Shown: positions 1 through 9,352, counted from the stretch's first letter. The stretch is 52,010 bases of DNA from Rubripirellula sp. (GCA_022425745.1 JAKMEW010000107.1:1-52010), one strand, 5' to 3'. Numbers and translations: made by a program. Notes: generated by a model from the sequence alone, not told the origin.

Positions 1-1162
1 CATCCACGCCTCTCGCTCGAGCTCCATGTAAAGCAACAAGGGTGGATTCGTCAGGAATGAGATAAGGAGTGCAAACCCAAAGTCGTTCACGAGCCGAATT
101 TGCGATCTCAGCGAACATCATACTTGCCCTCGGTCGCATATCGGCGGGGCCGGTGGCGCAGATTGCCATTCGATGGGTCTCGAGAGATTCACTCGTCTGC
201 TTGAATGATTCCCGTGGTGAGAAAGCTTGGTGGGTTCTTGTCTGCGTCTTCTGCGGCAATCGATTAGGGAGCGATGTCCAGTCCGCTTCGCTCAGATCTT
301 TCCTGGCTGCCCAATAGTAGTCTCCCGCGAATACAGCCTGGATTTTCCGAGCTGCTTTTCCCCGAAAGAGTATTCCTGTGTCTCGCCAGCTTGGTAGGTT
401 CGCTGCAGTGCCGAGGTACTCATTTCCAATGTTGAGGCCACCAACTAACGCAGAGTCACCGTCAATGACAATGAGTTTGCGATGGTTTCTAAAGTTGATT
501 TGAAATCGATTCGTCCATCCTTGTTGTGTATGAAACGGACGAATGTCCACTCCAGCATCTCGCAAGTCCTGTAGGTAATTATCTGACAAACGAAGGCTGC
601 CTACTTCATCAAACACGACCCGAACTTGCAGTCCTTCGTTGGCTTTGGCGATCAACGCATCCGCAAATTGCCTACCCAGTTGGTCATCTCGGAGGATATA
701 GAAGGATGCATAGATATATCGCTTGGCCAGGCTGATTTCATCAAATGCTGTTTTAAAAAACTGTTGACCGTCTATTAGTAAGTGAGCTTCTTCTGTATCG
801 CTGATCGGTGTGTCGAGAGTATCTGCTAGACGATCGAGTGCGGTTTGTTGGCTAGTTGTTCGAGCATAGGTCGTCGTGTGTAACTCGTCCTGGACGTTCT
901 GCACCGATCGGCTGTGTTCGAGTCCAATTTCTCTTATGGCTTCGCGATATCCTGCGAATCGATTGCGGGAGAAAAGCCAATACAGTGGTAGAGTCAATAA
1001 TGGCAAGGTGATCAAGCCAACGGTCCATGCCACAGTCGCCTGAGAGCTTCTCACATGCTGCAAAGCATGAATGACAGAGAGCAAAGCAAATATTTCCAGA
1101 ATCAAGGCTGTTGTGGATAGCAGCGTGAGCATCCATGTGAACGCGTTAAGGTCTTCAAACAT
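1..1162 (-). CDS. cls: Cardiolipin synthase / phospholipase D family protein (partial, 3' end outside window)
   Basis: This frame is open from an ATG at 1162 to the window edge, giving 387 residues of a family usually about 480 long. Two hydrophobic N-terminal segments (about residues 10-35 and 43-62) are typical of membrane-bound cardiolipin synthases. The first HKD motif is clear: HRKLIVIDGD starts at His227 and is followed by GGLNIGNEY. The second HKD motif would lie beyond position 1. Family knowledge: these enzymes condense phosphatidylglycerol, or PG with another phospholipid, into cardiolipin at the cytoplasmic membrane. The sequence AGGATAGCCT precedes the ATG and supplies a weak ribosome site. 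It reads away from the aceEF operon, whose terminator lies between them. A related PLD-family phosphatidyltransferase is possible, but the TM-TM-HKD layout favours Cls. Confidence 0.85.
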   Translation of the reverse strand, partial: MFEDLNAFTWMLTLLSTTALILEIFALLSVIHALQHVRSSQATVAWTVGLITLPLLTLPLYWLFSRNRFAGYREAIREIGLEHSRSVQNVQDELHTTTYARTTSQQTALDRLADTLDTPISDTEEAHLLIDGQQFFKTAFDEISLAKRYIYASFYILRDDQLGRQFADALIAKANEGLQVRVVFDEVGSLRLSDNYLQDLRDAGVDIRPFHTQQGWTNRFQINFRNHRKLIVIDGDSALVGGLNIGNEYLGTAANLPSWRDTGILFRGKAARKIQAVFAGDYYWAARKDLSEADWTSLPNRLPQKTQTRTHQAFSPRESFKQTSESLETHRMAICATGPADMRPRASMMFAEIANSARERLWVCTPYLIPDESTLVALHGARARGVD

Positions 1163-1354
1163 TAGGCTATCCTGCCCTTAACCACTAGGGACACGTTTTT
1201 ATCGCTTCGCTAAAGATAACTGACTTCGTAGGTTTCCGCATGCAGCATGAATCGTGGTGGTGCCGCGTCGCCAAAACGATGTATTCGGTACGCGGTTCTC
1301 CATTGAACACCTGTGCCCTGTAAAAACCGTGTTCAGTAAAACAGCTCTGCTCAA

Positions 1355-1391
1355 TAAAAAACCTCTTGGCCCTAAGGGGTGACCAAGAGGT
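1355..1391 (-). terminator. Rho-independent terminator after aceF
   Basis: On the minus strand a perfect 9-bp stem (ACCTCTTGG / CCAAGAGGT, arms 1383-1391 and 1361-1369) with a 13-nt loop runs straight into a run of six T residues. It lies about 55 bases past the aceF stop, so it should end the aceEF transcript and insulate cls downstream. Confidence 0.88.
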
Positions 1392-1446
1392 GATATCAAT
1401 AGAAAGATCGTAAGTGGTTTCTTGCCAGCTCAATAAACCGTCGATT

Positions 1447-2910
1447 TTAGAGTGCAAGAAGAAGGCGACTCGGAGCTTCAAGGAACCCGATCACATCATT
1501 AAGGAATCGAGCAGCGGTCCCACCATCAACAAGGCGATGGTCATAGGACAAGCTCAGTGGCATCATTAGCCTTGGTTGGATCGAATCATCCGGCATCACA
1601 ACCGGAAGCTTTCGGCTGCGGCCAACCAGCAGGATCGCCACTTCGGGCACGTTAACGATTGGCGTAGAATATTGGCCGCCAATAGCTCCCAAGTTGCTGA
1701 TCGTAAAACTACCGCCGCGGAGATCGCTGACAGCAAAATTTCCTCCCCTCACTTTACCCGCCATCTCGGCAAGCGATCGAGTAATTTCAGGAATGCCCAT
1801 CATGTCAGCATTCTTCATCACGGGTACAACCAAGCCACGATCGGTATCTACTGCGATCCCAACATTCACGTAGTCTTTGTAAATGATTTGATCGTTCTCC
1901 TGATCGATCACTGCATTGATCGCTGGGTGGTGGCGAAGTGCAGTTGCAATTGCCTTAATCAGGAAAGGCATCGTGGTCAGTTTCAGGCCTTGAGCAGCGT
2001 AGTCTTCTTTGCTGCTTTGGCGTAGATGCTCCAGGTCAGTGATGTCCGCGTCGTCGAAGTTTGTGACTCTTGGAACCGCTGACCAGCTCGCATGCATTTG
2101 ATTTGCAATCGTTTTACGAATGCGATCCATTCTCTCGACCCTGATTGGGCCATGCTCATCTGAACCGTTGGGAGCCGGTTTGTTGGCCGATGCGGCTTCT
2201 GATCCGGTGGGTGGTGTCGGAGCTGCTGATTTGGTTGCTGATGGTGGTGTGGGTGCCGCGGTTGAGCTTTGATTTGAAGCTCGCACGACGGACAGAATGT
2301 CATCGCGAGTGATACGGCCTCCATCGCCCGATCCAGGGACACGACTGAGGTCGACACCAACTTCCCTTGCAAATCGTCGAATTGCAGGTCCAGCGGCGAT
2401 GACTTGATCTGAGTCAGTGGATTCACTCGCTGGCTGCGCAGCTGGGGATGGCGGTGCGGCAGCAACTGGGGTTTGTGATGCAGCTACGACTGGGGTGGTT
2501 GGTGCAGCAGCAACGGGGGTTGGTTGTGGGCTAACCGGTTGAGGCGTCACAGGTGGCGTCTCGGCAGCAGGTGCAGGTGCTGCAGGAGGAGGATCGGGTT
2601 CCGGGGATGGCGCTGGTTCGGGTGCTGCTGCCGTTTCAGGAGCAGGTGATGTCGCTGCGTCAACGCCCGCGGCGTCCGCATCGAGCTCAAGAATCGCGCC
2701 ATTGATTGCGACGGTGTCACCTTCGCTTATCAGGATTTTGGTAACCTTGCCGCCGGCGGAAGCCGGAACCGTGACAGTCGCCTTATCGGTTTCCATCTCA
2801 ACGATGTCTTGGCCCTTATCAATCGTGTCTCCCACAGCCACGAAGATTTCGAGGACGTCTCCGGATTCAATGCCATCACCGAGGTCGGGGAGTTTTACTT
2901 CGATAGTCAT
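1447..2910 (-). CDS. aceF: Dihydrolipoamide acetyltransferase, E2 of pyruvate dehydrogenase
   Basis: This 487-residue protein has the E2 domain order. A single lipoyl domain (1-77) carries the lipoylated lysine K43 in EMETDKATV. A Pro/Ala-rich swinging-arm linker (80-169) follows, then a peripheral-subunit-binding domain (about 170-206) and a second flexible linker. The catalytic acyltransferase core (about 255-487) ends with DHRLVDGG, where His458 is the expected catalytic residue. It transfers the acetyl group made by E1 to CoA. E. coli AceF has three lipoyl domains, so this is a short-arm version. It lies 125 bp downstream of aceE on the same strand and is followed by a strong terminator, so the two form an operon. 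No lpd (E3) gene is in the window. The assignment to PDH rather than another 2-oxoacid complex rests on the aceE neighbour. Confidence 0.93.
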   Translation of the reverse strand: MTIEVKLPDLGDGIESGDVLEIFVAVGDTIDKGQDIVEMETDKATVTVPASAGGKVTKILISEGDTVAINGAILELDADAAGVDAATSPAPETAAAPEPAPSPEPDPPPAAPAPAAETPPVTPQPVSPQPTPVAAAPTTPVVAASQTPVAAAPPSPAAQPASESTDSDQVIAAGPAIRRFAREVGVDLSRVPGSGDGGRITRDDILSVVRASNQSSTAAPTPPSATKSAAPTPPTGSEAASANKPAPNGSDEHGPIRVERMDRIRKTIANQMHASWSAVPRVTNFDDADITDLEHLRQSSKEDYAAQGLKLTTMPFLIKAIATALRHHPAINAVIDQENDQIIYKDYVNVGIAVDTDRGLVVPVMKNADMMGIPEITRSLAEMAGKVRGGNFAVSDLRGGSFTISNLGAIGGQYSTPIVNVPEVAILLVGRSRKLPVVMPDDSIQPRLMMPLSLSYDHRLVDGGTAARFLNDVIGFLEAPSRLLLAL

Positions 2911-3035
2911 TCAATGTTTTCGTTTTCAAAAGGCACGTGGATACAGGTTGTCTCGCTCGAAATGCAGCGATGAATCAACCCGGTGTCAAATTGATCAAGT
3001 TTGTTCTTATCAAGTGCGATGCTTCCAAAGCACTG

Positions 3036-5768
3036 TTAAGCGAAATAAGGATTTGGCTTTTCGGCATCATAGCCAAGCTGGCTGATGGCATCCTGAACAT
3101 CTTTGGGTTCCAGCACGTTCGCTTTGGCAAGGCGACTGAGAGCCGCGATGGTGATGGATTCAGAATCGACTTCAAAGTGACGGCGGAGGGATTCTCGCGT
3201 ATCACTTCGTCCCATGCCGTCGGTGCCGAGAACAAAGTAGTCACCCGGAACCCATGGCGTTAATTGTTCAGCAAGTGCACGCACGTAATCGCTCGCGGCG
3301 ATGAATGGTCCTTCTGCTCCATCCAGAGCTTCCTCCAAGTAGCTTTTCTTTGGAGTTTCTGTTGGGTGGAGCATATTCCAGCGGTCGCAGTCACCAGCCT
3401 CGCGACGGAGTTGGGTGTAGCTGGTAACGCTCCAAACATCACTCGCAATGCTGAACTGCTCCGCGAGCATTTCCTGGGCTTTCAGAACGCCATTGAGAAT
3501 CGCACCACTACCAAACAGTTGAACTCGAGCCTTTGCGTTTTCGACTTCGCGACTGCGGTAACGATACATCCCTTTGATGATGCCTTCTTCGCATCCTTCC
3601 GGCATTTCAGGGTGATCGTATGGTTCGTTCTCGCACATCAGATAGTAGATGCACTCTTCCCCGTCCTGATACATACGTTTCAAACCTTCCATGATGATCA
3701 CAACGGTCTCATAGGCGAAGGCAGGGTCGTATGATCGCACGGTTGGGAATGCGATTGCGTTGAGTAGGCTGTGGCCGTCTTGGTGTTGGAGTCCCTCGCC
3801 GTTTAGCGTGGTGCGACCCGCAGTCGCTCCAATCAAGAAGCCTTTGGCACGCATGTCAGCGGCCGCCCAAACGAGGTCACCGATTCGTTGGAAACCAAAC
3901 ATGCTGTAATAGATGAAAAACGGAATCATATTAATTCCGTGCAAGCTGTATGCGGTTCCAGCAGCATTAAAGCTACTCATCGAACCTGCTTCGGTGATCC
4001 CTTCTTCGAGGATTTGTCCGTCTTGAGCTTCCTTGTAGTAGGTGATCTGTTCGGAATCCACTGGTTCGTAGAGTTGGCCGGCGTGAGCGTAGATGCCGAA
4101 CTGGCGGAACATGCCTTCCATCCCAAACGTTCTCGATTCATCCGGAACGATTGGCACCATGTGTTTGCCGATTTTTTTATCTCGACAAAGAGCAATCAAC
4201 GTTTGCACGACAGCGAATGTCGTGCTGATATTTTTGTTCTCGAGTTTACCGATCAGCTTGCGGTATTCATCAAGCGTCGGAACCTCCATGGTGGGATGAG
4301 TCGTTGGACGACTGGGCACAGATCCACCTAAAGCGGCGCGGCGTTCTTTGAGGTACTTAATCTCTTGGCTGTTTTCAGGTGGTTTGTAGAACGGTGCTTT
4401 CCCTACTTCTTCGTCACTAATTGGGATTCCAAAGCGAGTTCGGAACTCCAGTAGCTCTTCCTCGTTCATCTTCTTTTGGTTGTGGGCAACGTTACGCCCT
4501 TCACCGGCTTCACCGAGCCCGTAGCCCTTGACGGTCTTCGCGAGGATGACAGTCGGTTTACCATTTTTCAGTTCGGTAGCCATCTTGTAGGCGGCATAGA
4601 CCTTCTCTGGGTCGTGTCCTCCACGTCGCATCTTCTCAAGCCGCTCATCACTGTAATTCTCGACGAGCTTCAGGAGTTCGGGGTACTTGCCGAAGAAGTG
4701 CTCTCGAATGTAGCTACCGGGCATCCCCGTATACTTCTGGAATTGCCCGTCAACGACCTCGCCCATTCGTTTTACGAGTAATCCAGAGGTGTCTTTTGCG
4801 AGTAGATGATCCCAGTCGTCACCCCAGACAACCTTGATCACGTTCCACCCCGCTCCACGGAAGATCGATTCAAGTTCTTGAATGATTTTTCCGTTACCAC
4901 GAACCGGCCCATCAAGTCTCTGGAGGTTACAGTTGATGACGAAGATGAGGTTGTCGAGCTTTTCCCTCGCAGCGAGGCCGATTGCACCGAGTGTTTCTGG
5001 TTCATCACACTCTCCGTCTCCGAGAAATGCCCAGACTCGTTGGCCAACGGTATCTTTCATACCGCGATCTCGCATGTATTCATTAAAGCGAGCTTGGTAG
5101 ATCGCCATGATGGGGCCTAGCCCCATTGAGACCGTTGGGTATTCCCAAAAGTCTGGCATTAGCCAAGGGTGCGGATAGCTTGAGAGCCCGCCGCCGGGTG
5201 ATAACTCGCGTCGGAAGTTCTCTAGGTCGCTTTCAGTGAGACGACCTTCAAGGTACGCGCGACTGTACATCCCAGGTGAAGCGTGACCTTGAAAGAAGAT
5301 GGTGTCGCCCGAGTATCCAGTTTCCCCTCTTCCTCGGAAGAAGTGATTGTTGGCGATTTCGTAAAGCGTTGCACTCGAGGCAAACGTACTGATGTGTCCA
5401 CCGACACCACCGCCGCGTTTGTTGGCGCGGACAACCATCGCCATGGCATTCCACCGCACGATTGATTTGATGCGACGTTCTAGTTCTCGATTACCTGGGA
5501 AGGGTGTCTGATCTTGAACTGGGATGGTATTGACGTAGGGAGTGCTGGTGTCTTCGGCAGACTGAATTCCTTCACTCGCGGCGCGATCACGCAGTTGCTC
5601 AATGAGGAATCGAACGCGATCGGCACCTTTGCTTTTGAGAACGTAGTCGAGTGAGGAGAGCCACTCTTGTGTTTCAGCAGCATCGATGTCGATGTCAGTG
5701 GTGCGTTGTTCTAATTCACCCAAGAAAGCATCGACTTCGGACTCCGCTGCAGCTTTCGATTCGGACAT
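3036..5768 (-). CDS. aceE: Pyruvate dehydrogenase E1 component, homodimeric type
   Basis: The 910-residue product matches the single-chain, homodimeric AceE type (E. coli about 887), not the split alpha/beta E1. It decarboxylates pyruvate with thiamine diphosphate and acetylates the lipoyl arm of AceF. The ThDP motif GDGECDEPETLG lies near residue 250, with the closing Asn in INCNLQRLDGP. Other typical segments are GHISTFASS, RTTLNGEGLQHQDGHS and VPGDYFVLGTDGMGRSDTR. The frame is open 24 codons further upstream, but I chose ATG 5768 because MSESKAAAES leads into AETQEWL, which aligns with the normal AceE N-terminus, and GAGAAAAGA precedes it. A perfect 8-bp inverted repeat lies 40-62 bases upstream of this start. 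Confidence 0.95.
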   Translation of the reverse strand: MSESKAAAESEVDAFLGELEQRTTDIDIDAAETQEWLSSLDYVLKSKGADRVRFLIEQLRDRAASEGIQSAEDTSTPYVNTIPVQDQTPFPGNRELERRIKSIVRWNAMAMVVRANKRGGGVGGHISTFASSATLYEIANNHFFRGRGETGYSGDTIFFQGHASPGMYSRAYLEGRLTESDLENFRRELSPGGGLSSYPHPWLMPDFWEYPTVSMGLGPIMAIYQARFNEYMRDRGMKDTVGQRVWAFLGDGECDEPETLGAIGLAAREKLDNLIFVINCNLQRLDGPVRGNGKIIQELESIFRGAGWNVIKVVWGDDWDHLLAKDTSGLLVKRMGEVVDGQFQKYTGMPGSYIREHFFGKYPELLKLVENYSDERLEKMRRGGHDPEKVYAAYKMATELKNGKPTVILAKTVKGYGLGEAGEGRNVAHNQKKMNEEELLEFRTRFGIPISDEEVGKAPFYKPPENSQEIKYLKERRAALGGSVPSRPTTHPTMEVPTLDEYRKLIGKLENKNISTTFAVVQTLIALCRDKKIGKHMVPIVPDESRTFGMEGMFRQFGIYAHAGQLYEPVDSEQITYYKEAQDGQILEEGITEAGSMSSFNAAGTAYSLHGINMIPFFIYYSMFGFQRIGDLVWAAADMRAKGFLIGATAGRTTLNGEGLQHQDGHSLLNAIAFPTVRSYDPAFAYETVVIIMEGLKRMYQDGEECIYYLMCENEPYDHPEMPEGCEEGIIKGMYRYRSREVENAKARVQLFGSGAILNGVLKAQEMLAEQFSIASDVWSVTSYTQLRREAGDCDRWNMLHPTETPKKSYLEEALDGAEGPFIAASDYVRALAEQLTPWVPGDYFVLGTDGMGRSDTRESLRRHFEVDSESITIAALSRLAKANVLEPKDVQDAISQLGYDAEKPNPYFA

Positions 5769-6365
5769 TCTTTTCTCGTTACTCGATAATGTGATGTCTT
5801 GCGTGTTTGCGATTCGATTTGGGAATCGCACGGATTTCAAATTTTTGGTTTTGGGTATTCCTAGCGGTTGTGCCCGGAATGTTGTTCGATGTTTACGTCA
5901 AGTTACGAAGATCGCACTCACCAGATCTTCTACACGTCTCGCTATTTTGCTTCATCGTCAAAGTCGCAGGCGACATTTCCCCCTGCACCCCTGCATACCA
6001 AGCTACGCGTGCGATGAGGTGGTCACAGCGAGTTAGGTCGTCGCCGTTGAGCTGTGAACTGCTTTTCAGGCGGCGATTACCGACAGATCTTGCTAGGATT
6101 CGACCCATGAAGAGTAGCCGGATTGGGTGCAAATCGGCAAGGGCGGACCTGTCTGGTGTAGGCTTTCTCGCTGGATTCGCACCTGTGTGGACTGCATTTG
6201 CCGCTGGTTTCCCCATGTGGGTGGTTTTGGTATGGTTCTTTTGGGCTGTCCTGCGGGCTTGTTGATCCATCCCAACCCCTGCTACTGTAGTCAAAACCGT
6301 CAAATCCTCTACAGCGTCACACGAAGATTTGAGGTGATAGGCATCGAACCAAGCGAGGTTTTTAC
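5769..6365. other. Non-coding divergent intergenic region between aceE and the ferritin-like gene
   Basis: This stretch of about 600 bases lies between divergently read genes. Open frames exist on both strands (for example 5807-6265 plus and 5893-6303 minus), but they overlap each other, lack recognisable domains and have no good ribosome site. I take it as promoter/leader sequence. It holds inverted repeats at 5808-5830 and 5907-5930, listed separately. I found no tRNA or recognisable riboswitch. Confidence 0.5.
5808..5830. promoter_or_regulatory. Perfect inverted repeat in the aceE leader (possible operator)
   Basis: TGCGATTC and GAATCGCA form a perfect 8-bp inverted repeat separated by seven bases, 40-62 bases upstream of the aceE ATG. 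The symmetry and position suit either a dimeric repressor operator or a leader hairpin. There is no T-run after it. A second perfect 7-bp repeat (GAAGATC / GATCTTC, 5907-5930) lies further upstream. The regulator is not identifiable from the sequence. Confidence 0.4.
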
Positions 6366-6839
6366 GTGAATGACTCAGATAAGAATTCCCTCATCGTCAA
6401 AGAACTAACCCGCTCCTATTGGATGGAGCTGGAGACGGTTCTGAATTATCTAGCCAATAGCACCAATCTTGATGGAGTTCGCGCCGAGGAGATTAAAAAG
6501 TCTCTCGCTGCGGATGTTCAAGAAGAGCTTAATCACGCGACCCAGATCGCGAATCGCATCAAGACGATCGATGGGCAGGTTCCAGGCAGCTTTGACTTTC
6601 AAGCGGTTCAGGCATCGATGCAGCCACCCGCGCAATCCACGGATGTCGTGCACGTCATTAAGGGGGTTATTGACGCCGAGGAGGCCGCGATCGAGCAATA
6701 CGAAAAGATCATTCGTCTTTGTGATGGGTATGATTACGTCACGCAGGACATGTGCATTACTCTGTTAGCTGATGAGCAGCAGCATCGAAGAGAATTTGTT
6801 GGTTTTCTAAAAGAGTACGAGAGTCATCAGTCAGCATAG
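6366..6839 (+). CDS. Ferritin-like / bacterioferritin-type four-helix protein
   Basis: The 157-residue protein starts at GTG 6366, with GAGG eight bases upstream. Its sequence reads as a ferritin-like helical bundle. Potential di-iron ligands are regularly spaced: Glu in WMELETVLNY (helix 1), Glu and His in QEELNHA (helix 2), Glu residues in DAEEAAIEQYEK (helix 3), and Glu-x-x-His in DEQQHRREF (helix 4). Such proteins oxidise and store iron or scavenge peroxide; which of these applies cannot be told here. The SDR gene follows after 10 bp and is probably cotranscribed. There is no signal peptide, so it should be cytoplasmic. Bacterioferritin, Dps-like and rubrerythrin-like families are alternatives; no rubredoxin CxxC is present. 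Confidence 0.8.
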   Translation: MNDSDKNSLIVKELTRSYWMELETVLNYLANSTNLDGVRAEEIKKSLAADVQEELNHATQIANRIKTIDGQVPGSFDFQAVQASMQPPAQSTDVVHVIKGVIDAEEAAIEQYEKIIRLCDGYDYVTQDMCITLLADEQQHRREFVGFLKEYESHQSA

Positions 6840-6849
6840 AAAGATCTCC

Positions 6850-7665
6850 ATGCCTGATCCGAGTAAGAACTCGCAAGACGGGTTTCCTGATAACTCTGTC
6901 ATCACCGGTGCATCGAGCGGGATTGGTCGAGCGATTGCGATTGAGATGGCTCGGCGTGGGGCTAAGCGTCTCTTGATTCATTACTGCTCAAACCAAACTG
7001 GTGCCGAGCAGACAGCTGCCGCTGTGAAGAATCTTGGCGCCGAGGCCTTGCTTTGTCAGGCAGATCTTTCAACGAGTGATGACCGGAAGCACCTCGTTGA
7101 AACGGCTTTCTCTGAACTGTTTACCATTGATGCCTGGGTGAATAATGCAGGGGTTGATGTACTCACCGGAGATGCCGCGAGCTTCGGATTTGAAGAGAAG
7201 CTTCAGCGTCTCGTCGCGGTCGATCTGTTGGGGACCATATCTTTATCGAGGTTAGTCGTTGATCACTGGCTTTCGCAAGCCGATTGTAAGGCGATGTCTT
7301 CAATGATCTTTATTGGATGGGATCAAGCTACACGGGGCATGGAAGGCGAAGCCGGCGAAATGTTTGGCCCGGTTAAAGCCGCGGTGATGGCCTACGCAAA
7401 GAATCTTGCACAGAGTGTTGCTCCAAAGATTCGAGTCAACACAGTCGCGCCCGGATGGATTAGAACGGCTTGGGGTTCTGAGGTTGGTGGTTACTGGGAT
7501 CGTCGAGCTAAGCAACAATCACTGATGGGGAGATGGGGCACGCCGGAAGATGTTGCCAAAGCGGTTGTATTCTTGAGCTCCCGAGAGAGTTCCTTCGTTA
7601 CTGGGCAGGTTATTGAAGTGAATGGTGGGTGGAATCGAAGGTACGAGCGAGAAGATGGCGGATGA
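6850..7665 (+). CDS. SDR-family protein with a degenerate active site
   Basis: The 271-residue protein has the Rossmann fold of short-chain dehydrogenase/reductases. TGASSGIGRAI (about residues 20-30) is the glycine-rich cofactor motif, NNAG (about 98-101) stabilises the central sheet, and RVNTVAPGW plus VTGQVIEVNGGW are typical C-terminal segments. The catalytic Tyr-x-x-x-Lys motif reads FGPVK, with Phe172 in the Tyr position and Lys176 kept. The preceding strand reads MIFIGWDQA, with no Ser at the usual position. Normal reductase chemistry is therefore doubtful. It lies 10 bp after the ferritin-like gene and probably shares its transcript. A FabG-like 3-oxoacyl reductase name would be misleading. 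The fold is certain; the function is unknown. Confidence 0.82.
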   Translation: MPDPSKNSQDGFPDNSVITGASSGIGRAIAIEMARRGAKRLLIHYCSNQTGAEQTAAAVKNLGAEALLCQADLSTSDDRKHLVETAFSELFTIDAWVNNAGVDVLTGDAASFGFEEKLQRLVAVDLLGTISLSRLVVDHWLSQADCKAMSSMIFIGWDQATRGMEGEAGEMFGPVKAAVMAYAKNLAQSVAPKIRVNTVAPGWIRTAWGSEVGGYWDRRAKQQSLMGRWGTPEDVAKAVVFLSSRESSFVTGQVIEVNGGWNRRYEREDGG

Positions 7666-7734
7666 GCATCAAATCGCGATCGTTTTTAACTTCCTCTGAT
7701 GAGTGTTAGGTTCTAATGTGTGTTAGGTGCGGGA

Positions 7735-9261
7735 TCAATCATTATCCGATTTCAGCCGCTGGATCGTCATTTCAATTGCTGAAATCAAGGCTCTCGATTT
7801 ATTAAGTGTCTCTTGATATTCCGCTGTGGGGTCGCTGTCAGCAACCACGCCACAACCAGCTTGCACGTGCACTTTGCCATCGCTAATCACCATGGTTCTC
7901 AACGCAATACATGTGTCCATGTTACCACGGTAATCGATGTAGCCGACCGCTCCAGCGTAGGGGCCTCGCCGATGTGGTTCAATGTCATCAATGATCTCCA
8001 TTGCACGAACTTTGGGCGCTCCTGAAACCGTTCCGGCAGGCAAGCAGGCTTTGAGTGCGTCAAAGGCATCAAGCTCTTTGCGAAGCGTACCTTGAACCTC
8101 ACTGCTTATGTGCATGACGTGGCTGTAGCGTTCAACAACCATGATTTCGGTTAGCTCAATTGATCCAAACTCTGCCACCCTGCCTATGTCGTTGCGACCT
8201 AGGTCAACAAGCATCACATGTTCTGCACGCTCTTTGGGGTCGGCTAAGAGTTCTGTCTCAAGCTGTTTGTCTTCTTTCTCTGTTCCTCCACGTGGCCTTG
8301 TTCCCGCGAGCGGCCGGACGGTGACGGTTCGATCAGCGACTCGGCACATGATCTCCGGCGAGCAGCCAACGAGTTCACAGTCGTGTGTGCGCAAGAAGAA
8401 CATAAAAGGACTGGGGTTCACGACGCGCAGCGAACGGTAGATTTCAAATGGGTCAACGTCTGTCTCCACTGTAAGACGCTGGCTCGGTACAACTTGAAAG
8501 ATATCGCCCGCTCGGATGTATTCGACGCATTTGATCACTGCTGCTTCAAAGTCGTCTTGTGTGAAATTCGATTTGATTTCTAGTGGTTGTTCTTTAGTGT
8601 TTGCCGACCATAGGTCCGGATTCCATTCAGAAGGGTTGGACGTTTCTTTGGCGGCGAGTTTTTTTCGTGTGCTTTGAAGTTCATTCACCGCATGGGAATA
8701 GGCGAGTGAGGCCTCGTCCGCGTTTGAAACTTCGCGGCAATCTGCCAAGTGGATAAGCGTTACCGTCTTGGCAACGTGATCAAAGACAACCAATGTGTGA
8801 TAGAAAGAGAAGTCAAGATCGGGAAGATTGCGATCGTCGTTGGGCGAATTCGGGAGATCTTCAACGTAGCGAACGACATCGTAGCCCGCGTAACCAATAG
8901 CTCCCCCAACAAAAGGTGGTAGGCCATCGACTTCCGCTACCCGGTAATGGAAGTTCGATCGAAAAGCGTCCAGTGGATCGCTCGCAACAGACTGTTGTTT
9001 CTCGCCACTGTGTAGCTCGGTGATCTCGACATTCTCGCGAGTCGCCGAAAACCTTCGGATTGGGGACGTTGCGAGAAAACTATATCTGCCGACCTTTTCT
9101 CCACCCACAACGCTTTCAAACAGGCAAGCAGGCCCTCCGTTATCGAGGAGCCGGAAGGCTGTCACGGGCGTCAACGCATCACTCAATAATTGGCTGTAGA
9201 CCGGAACGAAATCATTTTCGACCGCAAGATCGGTGAAACGTTGAGAGTCGGGAAGTTGCAT
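7735..9261 (-). CDS. trpE: Anthranilate synthase component I
   Basis: This 508-residue chorismate-utilising enzyme makes anthranilate from chorismate and ammonia, the first committed step of tryptophan synthesis. The N-terminal half has LFESVVGGEKVGRYSF, the region of the tryptophan feedback site (LLES-type motif). The C-terminal half has the chorismate-binding core: VPSQRL, PSPFMFFLR, RPLAGTRPRGG, DLGRNDIGRV, HVMHISSEVQG, PAGTVSGAPKVRAMEII and GAVGYIDYRGNMDTCIALR. TrpE is favoured over PabB by the N-terminal motif and overall length. No trpG or other trp gene adjoins it, so the operon is dispersed. The start at 9261 (MQLPDSQRF) resembles other TrpE N-termini. A 32-base palindrome lies 92-123 bases upstream. 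Confidence 0.93.
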   Translation of the reverse strand: MQLPDSQRFTDLAVENDFVPVYSQLLSDALTPVTAFRLLDNGGPACLFESVVGGEKVGRYSFLATSPIRRFSATRENVEITELHSGEKQQSVASDPLDAFRSNFHYRVAEVDGLPPFVGGAIGYAGYDVVRYVEDLPNSPNDDRNLPDLDFSFYHTLVVFDHVAKTVTLIHLADCREVSNADEASLAYSHAVNELQSTRKKLAAKETSNPSEWNPDLWSANTKEQPLEIKSNFTQDDFEAAVIKCVEYIRAGDIFQVVPSQRLTVETDVDPFEIYRSLRVVNPSPFMFFLRTHDCELVGCSPEIMCRVADRTVTVRPLAGTRPRGGTEKEDKQLETELLADPKERAEHVMLVDLGRNDIGRVAEFGSIELTEIMVVERYSHVMHISSEVQGTLRKELDAFDALKACLPAGTVSGAPKVRAMEIIDDIEPHRRGPYAGAVGYIDYRGNMDTCIALRTMVISDGKVHVQAGCGVVADSDPTAEYQETLNKSRALISAIEMTIQRLKSDND

Positions 9262-9352
9262 GACTTGATTAACGTGTTCAGGGGGCGATGTGTTTTACTC
9301 GAGGTGCTACGAGTTCCGCGTTCTAATCGAAACGGTTGTGGTCAGGCGAAAG

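Noticed and set aside
852-1136. Minus-strand frame of 94 codons near the left edge
   Set aside because: It is an out-of-frame shadow of the cardiolipin synthase gene, which is open from 1162 to the window edge and carries the HKD motif.
1185-1481. Minus-strand frame of 98 codons after aceF
   Set aside because: It runs through the clear aceF terminator hairpin and overlaps the aceF end in another frame; composition is unlike a protein.
5807-6303. Overlapping open frames of 136-152 codons on both strands between aceE and the ferritin-like gene
   Set aside because: They overlap each other in opposite directions, have no domain, signal or ribosome site, and cover what must be two divergent promoters.
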